A stretch of DNA of 14,223 nt from Prolixibacteraceae bacterium (lineage in GTDB: Bacteria; Bacteroidota; Bacteroidia; Bacteroidales; Prolixibacteraceae). The stretch's first letter is position 1. Each line of letters begins with the position of its first letter. The stretch is taken from the NCBI GenBank assembly GCA_027858145.1, contig JAQIDF010000538.1:1-14223 (forward strand). Direction: 5' to 3'. This document shows positions 6,379 through 14,223 of this stretch, one piece after another. The notes beneath the pieces were generated by a model that saw nothing but the letters and a program-made list of their open reading frames with translations, was not told the origin of the DNA and did no database searches. Both the position numbers and the translations under genes were made by a program.

Positions 6379-8721
6379 TTACCACATAGCGGGATTTGTT
6401 CTTGCTACTTGAAAGCTAACACTGGCTTTGCCCCCGTTCTGTCCACTTACCGTCATTTGGTGCCAACCTTCATCCACAATCAACACTTTTTCATGTTTAT
6501 TGTAAGTAGTTCCCAGATACTCATCATCGAGATACCAATAAACCAAATCTTCGACATCGTTGGTTGCCAGTTCAAAGACTAAACTTTGTTGTAGCTTATT
6601 AAAATCCATAGGCAACCATATTTTTGAGGAATCCTGCGGATAAATAAAGGTCATATTATTTGTATCGTGGCTCCCGGTGCAGTCATTATTGTGAGGCGGA
6701 ACAGCTTTAGGATAATGCCCCATCTTGTTCAACTGGTTAACTACTTCGGATGGATACACCAGAAAGTTTTTTGCATGATGCCCATTGTCCCAACAAAGCG
6801 AGCACACTGTTTTATCCTCTTCTAAATTAAGCTCATACCTTTTGTGAAACGGACATATTTTTAAGGGCTTCGCATGTTTTGGAAAATCCTTGTATTCAAC
6901 ATTATCACAATATTGGCCTGCCAGATAACCCGTTTCGCTGCATAGCTTTTGTGTTTTAAATGCAGCATTATTCTTTACGAACCATTTGTAATTCTTTGAT
7001 GCCAGGTAATTCATTATTTCAATCATTAATGTTCCTGAAGATTTTGCTCCTACAAGCTCATTGTTCCCCTCTCCAGAGAAATTCCCACTCCAAACAACCA
7101 CTGTATATTCCGGAGTAATGCCAGCAGCCCAGGCATCTTTATGACCGTAGCTGGTTCCTGTTTTCCATGCAATAGTCCGACTTCCGGCATACTGTTTCCA
7201 AAATTGTTCCTCTCCATATCTGTGCAGATCAGTCATGCATTCTCTAATTTGATAAGCAGCTCCCTCGCTAATCAGTTGATTTTTTCCGCATTGCAACGCT
7301 GTAGAATCACTTTTCAAATAACTTATTGGTAAGAAGTTTCCATCAAGCGCAAGTCCCCGATAGAGTTGAGCTACATCCCATGGAGTAACTTCTGCACCTC
7401 CCAGGATTAAGGTAAGTCCGTACTCTTCAGGCAAACGAAATAAGGTAGATACACCGGCGTGTTTCAAGAAATGGTAATAACTCGAAACACCGTAACTATT
7501 CAGAAGTCGCACCGCCGGAACATTTAAGGATCGAATCAAAGCCTCTCTCGCCCGAACAACACCCCGGAACTTATGATCGGCATTACTTGGAGAAAAGCCG
7601 CCATAGTGTGTAGGTACGTCATGAATTAAAGCATCGGTGCTAATCAGGCCCTCATCAATAGACAGTGCATACAGGAAGGGTTTTATAACTGAAGCAGATG
7701 AACGAGCAGCCTGAACGCCATCAACTTGCCCAAAGTTTTCTTCATCGTGAAAATTCGCAGAGCCAATGTATGATCTGACATAACCCGTTTTATTCTCAAC
7801 CACCAAGGCGCAAAGGTTGTTAATGCCAAATTGAGACAAATTATTCTGATAGTTCCTGCAAACATATTCCAGATAATTCTGCATTTGCAGATTTATTGAT
7901 GTTTCTACCGCGTCATGATTGGCAATGTGCTGATGAATAAAACTCGTTAAGTGTTCTGCCGATCTATTGATAGCAAACACTCTTTTAACAAGCGGCTCAT
8001 CTAATGCTGCATGAAAAGTCGTCTGATCCATCAAACCTTCTTCAAAAAGTTTATTTAACAAGAAGTTACGCTTCTTTAAAAGTGCCGTGCTATTCCTGCC
8101 GGGTGAGACCATTCCGGGGGTATTCGGTAAAACAGCCAAAGTTGCGGCTTCAGACCAGCTTAAATCCTTTGGGAATTTTTGAAAGTATTTCAGTGACGCA
8201 GCCTGATAACCGATAATATTCCGACCATATGGTGCATGGTTGACATAAGCACTCAAAATTTCATCTTTTGAAAACTGTGCTTCAATTTTAAAGGCCAGCA
8301 GTATTTCTTTTAACTTGTTGAAGTAGGTTCGTTTGTTTTGATCCCGCATGCGTGCGACCTGCATGGTCAGCGTACTGGCTCCACTCACTACCCTGCCACT
8401 CCGAAAATTGTGGATCATGGCCCGCACAACAGAAACCGGATTAACCCCGGGGTGCTTCCAGAAATACTGGTCTTCGTAATAGGTGATAGACTGAATTAAT
8501 TTCTCCGGTATCTTTTCGTCGGCCACAGGCGAAAAACACCATTGCTCCCGATCATTTAAAAAAGCGCGTAAAATGGAACCATCATCGGCATAAATCACCT
8601 GGCTGTAATCTTTCTCAATAAGCGGTTTTGAAACAGGAAAAAGCAGCCAGATTAGAAAAAGCAGTAATCCAGCCAGCCAATATATTATCTTTTTTCGTTT
8701 CAAATTAATCACGTTTAACAA
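6379..8721 (-). CDS. pbpC: Penicillin-binding protein 1C (bifunctional glycosyltransferase/transpeptidase)
   Basis: This class A PBP is anchored in the inner membrane and acts on peptidoglycan in the periplasm. In order: a membrane anchor (about 11-30), a family-51 glycosyltransferase domain with EDQYFWKHPG (catalytic Glu at 83) and GASTLTMQ (114-121), then a transpeptidase domain with SVIK (catalytic Ser 344), SLN (398-400) and KTGT (520-523). A PBP1C-type tail with Cys pairs (594/605, 623, 640/643) follows, then a C-terminal BiPBP_C beta domain (about 692-773). All catalytic motifs are present in its 780 residues. The start is TTG at 8721, inside the end of the A2M gene (17-nt overlap). It is chosen because a strong Shine-Dalgarno lies 9 nt upstream; GTG at 8712 and TTG at 8703 are alternatives. 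Pairing with A2M is widely conserved and suggests wall repair after envelope attack. Confidence 0.96.
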   Translation of the reverse strand: MLNVINLKRKKIIYWLAGLLLFLIWLLFPVSKPLIEKDYSQVIYADDGSILRAFLNDREQWCFSPVADEKIPEKLIQSITYYEDQYFWKHPGVNPVSVVRAMIHNFRSGRVVSGASTLTMQVARMRDQNKRTYFNKLKEILLAFKIEAQFSKDEILSAYVNHAPYGRNIIGYQAASLKYFQKFPKDLSWSEAATLAVLPNTPGMVSPGRNSTALLKKRNFLLNKLFEEGLMDQTTFHAALDEPLVKRVFAINRSAEHLTSFIHQHIANHDAVETSINLQMQNYLEYVCRNYQNNLSQFGINNLCALVVENKTGYVRSYIGSANFHDEENFGQVDGVQAARSSASVIKPFLYALSIDEGLISTDALIHDVPTHYGGFSPSNADHKFRGVVRAREALIRSLNVPAVRLLNSYGVSSYYHFLKHAGVSTLFRLPEEYGLTLILGGAEVTPWDVAQLYRGLALDGNFLPISYLKSDSTALQCGKNQLISEGAAYQIRECMTDLHRYGEEQFWKQYAGSRTIAWKTGTSYGHKDAWAAGITPEYTVVVWSGNFSGEGNNELVGAKSSGTLMIEIMNYLASKNYKWFVKNNAAFKTQKLCSETGYLAGQYCDNVEYKDFPKHAKPLKICPFHKRYELNLEEDKTVCSLCWDNGHHAKNFLVYPSEVVNQLNKMGHYPKAVPPHNNDCTGSHDTNNMTFIYPQDSSKIWLPMDFNKLQQSLVFELATNDVEDLVYWYLDDEYLGTTYNKHEKVLIVDEGWHQMTVSGQNGGKASVSFQVARTNPAMW

Positions 8722-11700
8722 CTTTCACTTTCCTCCCCGCAATGCTCGCCCGATATGTATTGTTGTACATGGCTTCCATCAACACCGGGGGCAATTGAAA
8801 TGAGCCAATCGTAACCACATTAACCTTGGCTATAAAATCATTCTTGTGATGGATATAGGGTTGTATTTTAGCATTCATATCAAAAAACCAAATCATACGA
8901 TCGTCACGAATATCAACATATTCTTCTTTGTTCAACCTCAAATTGCTCAAGAAGGGCGGGGTCACTTCCGTTTGCAGGCGGGTATTCTGAAATTCCCATC
9001 CCGAGGGCAACATGTACATCAGCGCAACTTCATCGACGGGCTCTTCGGTCATGTTTTCAGCATGCAAGTGAATCCAGAAAGAGCTTCCCTGCTCCAACTC
9101 TCCGGGGTCGAGAGGCGCACCTTCTTCAGTGTAGTATTGTGCCACCACACTTAAATTAGATGCAGTATTTCCAAGTTCACTTTTTAAAGGAACACCGTCG
9201 TTTGTGAGAATTCCAAAGACTTTCGAGAAAGTGGTTTTATCAGTGATCTCAATTCGAACCTGCTCTCCAATGTACGGATCCAACACGATTTCTTTTCCGG
9301 TTTCGGCGCTAAAATCCTTCTTTTTGCCATCGGGATAATAAATGGTTCCCTGAATCAGTGGATCAGCATCCTTGTCGACCATTTTCGAAATATAACGTCC
9401 GTTGGCCAGCAGAACGTATCCCACTGTTTGAGTTGAATACCATCTGTGGTTATCCATTGCCTTCGACAATTCCAACATGAGTGCAAAGGCTTTGTCCATT
9501 TCTTCCAGGGTCACCATGGCGTCCAGGATCATGGCACGATCGCGCAAGGTGGAACCATAGGTGCCTGAAAATTCGATATACTCCTTCACGTTCACATCGC
9601 TTTTTCGGATAATATCACTCGACAGATCCGTCATTCCGGCTAATTTACACGATGCAGCCAGGAGCCAGCGACTCGGATTGTCCAACTCGTTAAAATGACT
9701 TTCAGCCAAAACATTCAGCTCAGAATTGACTGCATTGCCCGACAAAGCAAGCACATATCCATAGTACGACTTAATGCGCAAATTTCCGATAGAACGAACG
9801 CTGTTACGCATATATTCAATCACCTTATTGTACAAATCATCCGGAACATAATAGCCCCGGTTTTTGGCTTCAACCAAAAAGTGTGCTGCATAAACGGTAC
9901 CCCATTCGGACACATCCGTGCGTCCCGGCCAGTAGCTAAAGCCACCGGAATACAATTGAAAATGATTCAAACGGGCAATCCCCGCGTTGATGTTATCATC
10001 AATTTCTCTTTTCTCCGATTCTGTGAAGTCAATGAAATTATTCAAATATAGCTGCGGAAAAACTGAAGAAGTAGTTTGCTCAATACAGCCGTAAGGATAA
10101 TGGATCAACCAGTTCAGGCGGCGCTTAAAGTTCATGCCCGGATAACCTGCTATTGTAAAGCTTGCCCGATTGGTGCCATCGATACCGGTGGCCGGAACTG
10201 TCAGGGTGTAATCCTGCCCCTTGTCAATTTCCGTAATCAACGAATTATAAATTCTTGGTGCCGATGGACGCACATGCAAATCCGTCACATTTTTGGCCTC
10301 AAACTCCCCGTTGCTCACCTCAATGATTACTTTTGAAGCACCAGCAGCTTTCTTTGTTTTTAGCCTGAAGAAACAATCTTCATCGCCTGCTTTATTAAAA
10401 CTTACTTTCAACAAATCATCGCCCACGACCTCTATTGGCCCTTCGGTTTTTAGCTGAACACGCACCTCGCCCAAATTATCTTTCATAGCAAAGATCGTTG
10501 CCGGCACAACAAATTCCTCGTCGGGACCAATCACTCTGGGCAAGGTGGGCAGTACCATCAATTCCTTTTTCACCGGCACTGTTTTTTCGGCACTGGCATA
10601 GCTTTTCCCGTTGGCCGCCACTGCCATGATCCTGACTGAACCAATATAGTTGGGCATGGTAAACTTCACGGTTGCACGTCCATTTTGGTCTGTTTCCAGC
10701 GGCCCTTCAAACAAGGACACCGGTTTAAAGCGTTTCTTTTTGCTATCGGGTTCCAATTGTGATTCCCGGTAATCCATGTCTCCACCAATCGAGAAGGTTT
10801 TGAACACATCACCAATGTTAGCCGAGATCACCTGTGAAAACACATCAAAGGTTCGCACACCAAGACGTATTTTACGGAAGAAATAAGACCACGGATTTGG
10901 TGTTTTAAAGCGGGTAATATCCAACAGGCCTTCGTCGACCACGGCAATGGTAAACTGTGCCTTTTGATAGTTACTGGTTTGCAAGTCAATTTCAAAAGTT
11001 TCTTCCGGCCTGAACTCGTCAGTTGTTGTAATGTCTACATCAAACTTTGATTTCGGATCCACCACATTGATGGGCAAGACCCCAAACATGCGCAGCGGGC
11101 GGTCGTTTCTGGTTTCAGCATGAGGTTGCAGCAAAAGCACAGACACATAAACATTGGGGGTCATTTTATCGGTAATCGGGACTTCCACCTCCATTTGTTC
11201 ACCGGGCTTCGGCTGGTACCATTGCATCGAAACCATCTCATCGCCTTTTTCAACCGATACCATAACCCGTCCGGTACCCGGAGAAGGGAACGAAACATGC
11301 GCCGTTTCGCCCACTATGTATTTGTCTTTATCGGAGCTTAGCAGCAACATGCCCGCACTGTTGTCCCCCTGCGAGGAACTGCTCCAGTTATAAACGCTGA
11401 AAAAACAACCTGCCGAATGAGCTCCCTCCTCTTCGTCGTAAACCTCTATGTAATAACTGCCTCGCTTAACCGGCATGTAACGGATCAAGGCATGCTGTTC
11501 GCCTGACACCAAAGTGCCCTGCTCAACCAATTGGGTGTGTGAATTAGACTTGTAGCGCAATTGACGGTTGTTGTACTGCCACCACCAATAGTCTTCATTC
11601 TTGTAGATGTTGTAACGAATTTTTTTACCGGCAATGGGGTTCCCCATGGGGTCGACAACAATCACCGGTATGCTCAGGTCGGTTTCTGCCTTGTAATAAC

Positions 11701-14146
11701 GCTCCATCTTCTGAATCCCAACATAGGTATCGTACGGATTAATTTTCACATTAACCCAATTGTTGTTTTTCCGTCCGCCTTTTTCCATCACATTGGCCGA
11801 AAGTTTCAGGTTGATGGCCGAAGGAACTCCTGAAAACTCAGGCAAATCAATTGTTTTTGAGTACAACCCTTCATTGTCGAATTTTGAATCATCGAGCTTT
11901 TTGCTTTTGCTGATGTACTCAATGGTTGGGTTGCTAAAAACGAAATCGCTGTACCGGGGAAATTTCACCTCCAGGTCTGAATATTCAGCAATCATCTCAA
12001 CGGGATTTTCTTTGGCCGGTGTTCCAAACAAATATTTGCAATCGACATCCACCGCAAGGGTTTTGTCAGCTTTAAAAAGCGTTTTTTTGGGCACGCTGAT
12101 ATTTGTTTTCAACTTATAAGGAACGATGGTTTCGATTTTTACGGTATGCGAGAAATAACTGTTTCCAATGTAGAAACGGGCCGTCCAGTTGCCGGTTGGG
12201 TCGCTCTGCTTGGTTTGAAACGTAAAATTAAAGAAGCCATCTTCACTTTCTCTGCTGGTATTTGTGTAAATCGATTTATTTCTTGGATCCAACAATTCGA
12301 CCGTAATTTTTTTATTGTCGGGGAATGCGCCCTTGAGATGCCTTGCAATTACCGAGAGATTAATCTCATCGCCGGGTCGATAAACTCCTCGCTCCGTGTA
12401 TATAAATGCCTGGGTATTTAACTGAGTTTTGCTTAGGCCGCCAATATCGTATCCCGAGATATTCCATTCCGACTCGTCGAACTTCATGATGGTACGGTCT
12501 GTCCCTTTTTGGGCAATGATATAATGATAACTGTTGTATCTTTTCTCCGGACGCAGCCTTACCATACCATCATCCCGGGTTTTACCTTTCAATATGTATC
12601 GTTCGCTGCGGTAGTACCTTGATTTGATTTGAACATCAACATCAGCCAATTGTTTCGCATTATTGAGATCAGTGGTAAGCACAAGGTACTCATCATCTAC
12701 TTTTTTGCACAACAAACCGATATCACTCATAATAATTGGCTTAAAGACTTGGCCATTCTGGTTTATATACTTGTATTCGTCCTGAACACTGGTAAGTAAA
12801 TCTTTAGGTGTAAAGTTCAGGCGGATTAAATACAAGCCTTTGCCATTCTTAGCTATTTCCTTGCTCAGATCAATTTCATTCAGTTTCCAACTGTTCTTCT
12901 GATTGCTAATCTCGAAGGTCTCGTTATGCAGGATCAACCCCATGTTGCTTTCGTAGTTGTTCGTGAATCGGGATTTCCGGTCGGCCTGACTGCTGATTTG
13001 CTCACTGCGAATAAAATCATCCAGATTTTCGTTATACACTTTCTTCAATTCCAGGTGAACACGCTGAAGGTTACAGGTATAAAATTGCACAATAAACTTA
13101 TTAGAAGAAGGAAGAATTAAACCCGAAGAAGCAAACTCAACCTGTGGTTCAATGTTGGGAAAGGAGATTTTTTGGGTATACAGTTTTTTTGTTTTGGTTC
13201 CCCACACGCTTTCGATGTTTTTTTGAACAAGCACTTCATAGTCGTTACCGTACTTAAAATCCCCTTCGATTAACACGGTTTTCCCCAACCGTTGCAATTT
13301 AAGGTCACCCGGGGCAGGATCGACTTTGACCAGTCCATCAATATTCTGTTTCAGAGAAATCCGATCAGAAAATGCAACACGTATTTCCGGGTTCTTTTCT
13401 CCCGCATCATGAGAAACATTAAGCACTTTAAAAGTGGAGAGCGGGGTAATTTCTACCATTTCCACGTTATCCTCGAACAATCCCATTTTATCTTTATCCA
13501 GCGTAATTATCAGGGTGTGATTCTCATCGTCCCGGGTAATGTCATTACTAACCAAACGGTAAGTCATTTCATCTCCACTTCCCGATAACTCAAAGCCCAG
13601 CGTTTTGCCATCCAATTCACATTTTATGCCTTCCCCTACCTGTTCTTTCTTTACCGGTGAAGCCAGGCTGAAATCAGCTTTATACTGCAAAATCTTTGGT
13701 GAAGACGGCGTTTTTAAATCAATGGCTCCCTTAAAATCAGCTACCATATTCTGATTTACATCCAATACGAAGATGAATTGCTCCAGGCCTTCCGGTATGA
13801 TATTACCCGGCAGGTCATTCAACAACAAAGTAACCTTGTAGCTCTTGCCATATCTTAGTGGTTCGGCAGGAATAAAAACAAGTTGTGTTTTGCTTAACCA
13901 CTTAGCCTCTCCATCAATCTTCGGAGAAAATCGGAAAGGTATTTCTTCCAAAGCTTCGTTCAATGATTCCTCTGCCAGCATGGGCTTAACAAAATCGATC
14001 GTAATATTTGTCTCCGGATTTACCTCGCCCTGAGTTATGTTACTGATGTATTTTGCAATATCTTCCTCCGATGCACTTTCATTATTGGACGAACAGCCCA
14101 CAAGGCCAATAATACTTATTAAAAAAATCAGAATTCTAGCTTTCAT
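8705..14146 (-). CDS. Alpha-2-macroglobulin-like periplasmic lipoprotein with thioester
   Basis: Bacterial alpha-2-macroglobulins are periplasmic protease traps: cleavage of a bait region triggers a thioester that covalently binds the attacker. The protein starts with a lipoprotein signal ending in lipobox LVGC (lipidated Cys 18). An MG2-type segment contains ERGVYRPGD (585-593). The bait-domain region includes VVDEG (1069-1073) and is followed by a flexible charged loop (about 1118-1141) that is the likely bait. The thioester-domain motif YPYGCIEQ has Cys 1354 and Gln 1357 as bond partners. The Tyr four residues before the Cys corresponds to the aromatic lock described for the Salmonella protein. 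GGFSYWPG lies later in the same helical domain. At 1813 residues it is longer than E. coli YfhM (about 1650), mainly through N-terminal beta domains. It is first in an operon with pbpC. No truncation is seen. Confidence 0.95.
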   Translation of the reverse strand: MKARILIFLISIIGLVGCSSNNESASEEDIAKYISNITQGEVNPETNITIDFVKPMLAEESLNEALEEIPFRFSPKIDGEAKWLSKTQLVFIPAEPLRYGKSYKVTLLLNDLPGNIIPEGLEQFIFVLDVNQNMVADFKGAIDLKTPSSPKILQYKADFSLASPVKKEQVGEGIKCELDGKTLGFELSGSGDEMTYRLVSNDITRDDENHTLIITLDKDKMGLFEDNVEMVEITPLSTFKVLNVSHDAGEKNPEIRVAFSDRISLKQNIDGLVKVDPAPGDLKLQRLGKTVLIEGDFKYGNDYEVLVQKNIESVWGTKTKKLYTQKISFPNIEPQVEFASSGLILPSSNKFIVQFYTCNLQRVHLELKKVYNENLDDFIRSEQISSQADRKSRFTNNYESNMGLILHNETFEISNQKNSWKLNEIDLSKEIAKNGKGLYLIRLNFTPKDLLTSVQDEYKYINQNGQVFKPIIMSDIGLLCKKVDDEYLVLTTDLNNAKQLADVDVQIKSRYYRSERYILKGKTRDDGMVRLRPEKRYNSYHYIIAQKGTDRTIMKFDESEWNISGYDIGGLSKTQLNTQAFIYTERGVYRPGDEINLSVIARHLKGAFPDNKKITVELLDPRNKSIYTNTSRESEDGFFNFTFQTKQSDPTGNWTARFYIGNSYFSHTVKIETIVPYKLKTNISVPKKTLFKADKTLAVDVDCKYLFGTPAKENPVEMIAEYSDLEVKFPRYSDFVFSNPTIEYISKSKKLDDSKFDNEGLYSKTIDLPEFSGVPSAINLKLSANVMEKGGRKNNNWVNVKINPYDTYVGIQKMERYYKAETDLSIPVIVVDPMGNPIAGKKIRYNIYKNEDYWWWQYNNRQLRYKSNSHTQLVEQGTLVSGEQHALIRYMPVKRGSYYIEVYDEEEGAHSAGCFFSVYNWSSSSQGDNSAGMLLLSSDKDKYIVGETAHVSFPSPGTGRVMVSVEKGDEMVSMQWYQPKPGEQMEVEVPITDKMTPNVYVSVLLLQPHAETRNDRPLRMFGVLPINVVDPKSKFDVDITTTDEFRPEETFEIDLQTSNYQKAQFTIAVVDEGLLDITRFKTPNPWSYFFRKIRLGVRTFDVFSQVISANIGDVFKTFSIGGDMDYRESQLEPDSKKKRFKPVSLFEGPLETDQNGRATVKFTMPNYIGSVRIMAVAANGKSYASAEKTVPVKKELMVLPTLPRVIGPDEEFVVPATIFAMKDNLGEVRVQLKTEGPIEVVGDDLLKVSFNKAGDEDCFFRLKTKKAAGASKVIIEVSNGEFEAKNVTDLHVRPSAPRIYNSLITEIDKGQDYTLTVPATGIDGTNRASFTIAGYPGMNFKRRLNWLIHYPYGCIEQTTSSVFPQLYLNNFIDFTESEKREIDDNINAGIARLNHFQLYSGGFSYWPGRTDVSEWGTVYAAHFLVEAKNRGYYVPDDLYNKVIEYMRNSVRSIGNLRIKSYYGYVLALSGNAVNSELNVLAESHFNELDNPSRWLLAASCKLAGMTDLSSDIIRKSDVNVKEYIEFSGTYGSTLRDRAMILDAMVTLEEMDKAFALMLELSKAMDNHRWYSTQTVGYVLLANGRYISKMVDKDADPLIQGTIYYPDGKKKDFSAETGKEIVLDPYIGEQVRIEITDKTTFSKVFGILTNDGVPLKSELGNTASNLSVVAQYYTEEGAPLDPGELEQGSSFWIHLHAENMTEEPVDEVALMYMLPSGWEFQNTRLQTEVTPPFLSNLRLNKEEYVDIRDDRMIWFFDMNAKIQPYIHHKNDFIAKVNVVTIGSFQLPPVLMEAMYNNTYRASIAGRKVKVVKRD
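8731..8738 (-). promoter_or_regulatory. Strong Shine-Dalgarno for pbpC inside the A2M gene
   Basis: The minus strand reads GGGGAGGA, ending 9 nt before the TTG at 8721. Good Shine-Dalgarno sequences are uncommon in Bacteroidota and none is obvious before the other genes here. Its presence within A2M coding sequence supports the TTG as the pbpC start and points to translation coupled to A2M. Confidence 0.6.
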
Positions 14147-14183
14147 GATGGATTTGATTATAGGTTTAGTTTTGAGTTGAATG

Positions 14184-14214
14184 TAAATATAGTAAAACGA
14201 TGTAATAAAACATA
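14184..14214 (-). promoter_or_regulatory. Candidate promoter of the A2M-pbpC operon
   Basis: On the minus strand TATG (14211-14214), exactly 19 nt of spacer, and TATATTTA (14184-14191) resemble the Bacteroidota promoter TTTG-N19-TAnnTTTG, with one mismatch in each element. A start about 7 nt downstream would leave a leader of roughly 30 nt before the ATG at 14144-14146. The leader has no clear Shine-Dalgarno. The region is A/T-rich, so a chance match is possible. Confidence 0.45.
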
Positions 14215-14223
14215 ATAGATGGA

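Noticed and set aside
8846..9154. Plus-strand frames of 60-120 residues opposite the A2M gene
   Set aside because: Many such frames occur along the long A2M gene. All are antisense and none has promoter, start context or motif support.

Overview
The window reads as chromosomal DNA of a Bacteroidota bacterium, probably Bacteroidales/Marinilabiliales-like. The evidence is the protein families (an LptE of the Bacteroidota type, a SecG with an acidic tail, a lipoprotein A2M paired with PBP1C), the A/T-rich gene starts that mostly lack a Shine-Dalgarno, and -7 promoter elements of the Bacteroidota form TAnnTTTG. All genes look intact and vertically inherited. No tRNA, rRNA, CRISPR array, insertion sequence or integrase was seen.

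Layout. Positions 1-198 hold no confident gene, only short frames running off the edge. On the minus strand, 250-2199 is the groES-groEL chaperonin operon, closed by a strong hairpin terminator at 199-230. Upstream of it, 2458-5295 is a tightly packed minus-strand operon. In transcription order it encodes a receiver-less sigma-54 activator, the LPS-transport lipoprotein LptE, a small TPR-like protein and the translocon subunit SecG. Spacers are 6, 2 and 1 nt, and a terminator lies at 2402-2433. Divergent from it, kdsB (5512-6252, plus strand) makes CMP-KDO. The 216-nt divergent gap carries two perfect -7 elements and a palindrome. From 6379 to 14146, minus strand, lies a two-gene operon: a giant periplasmic alpha-2-macroglobulin-like lipoprotein followed by penicillin-binding protein 1C, overlapping by 17 nt.

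How the genes fit together. Nearly everything serves the cell envelope or protein folding: LPS core synthesis (KdsB), LPS export (LptE), protein export (SecG), cytosolic folding (GroEL/ES), and envelope defence with repair (A2M traps proteases, PBP1C makes peptidoglycan). The sigma-54 activator heads the lptE-secG operon and may control it or envelope genes elsewhere, but its targets cannot be read from this window.

I did not find a clearly new system. The points most worth checking are the palindrome touching the regulator's own -7 element, the activator's GSFTGA loop and long charged linker, the A2M bait-like loop, the TTG start with an unusually good Shine-Dalgarno for pbpC, and a coding-like stretch in the -1 frame past the end of pbpC.
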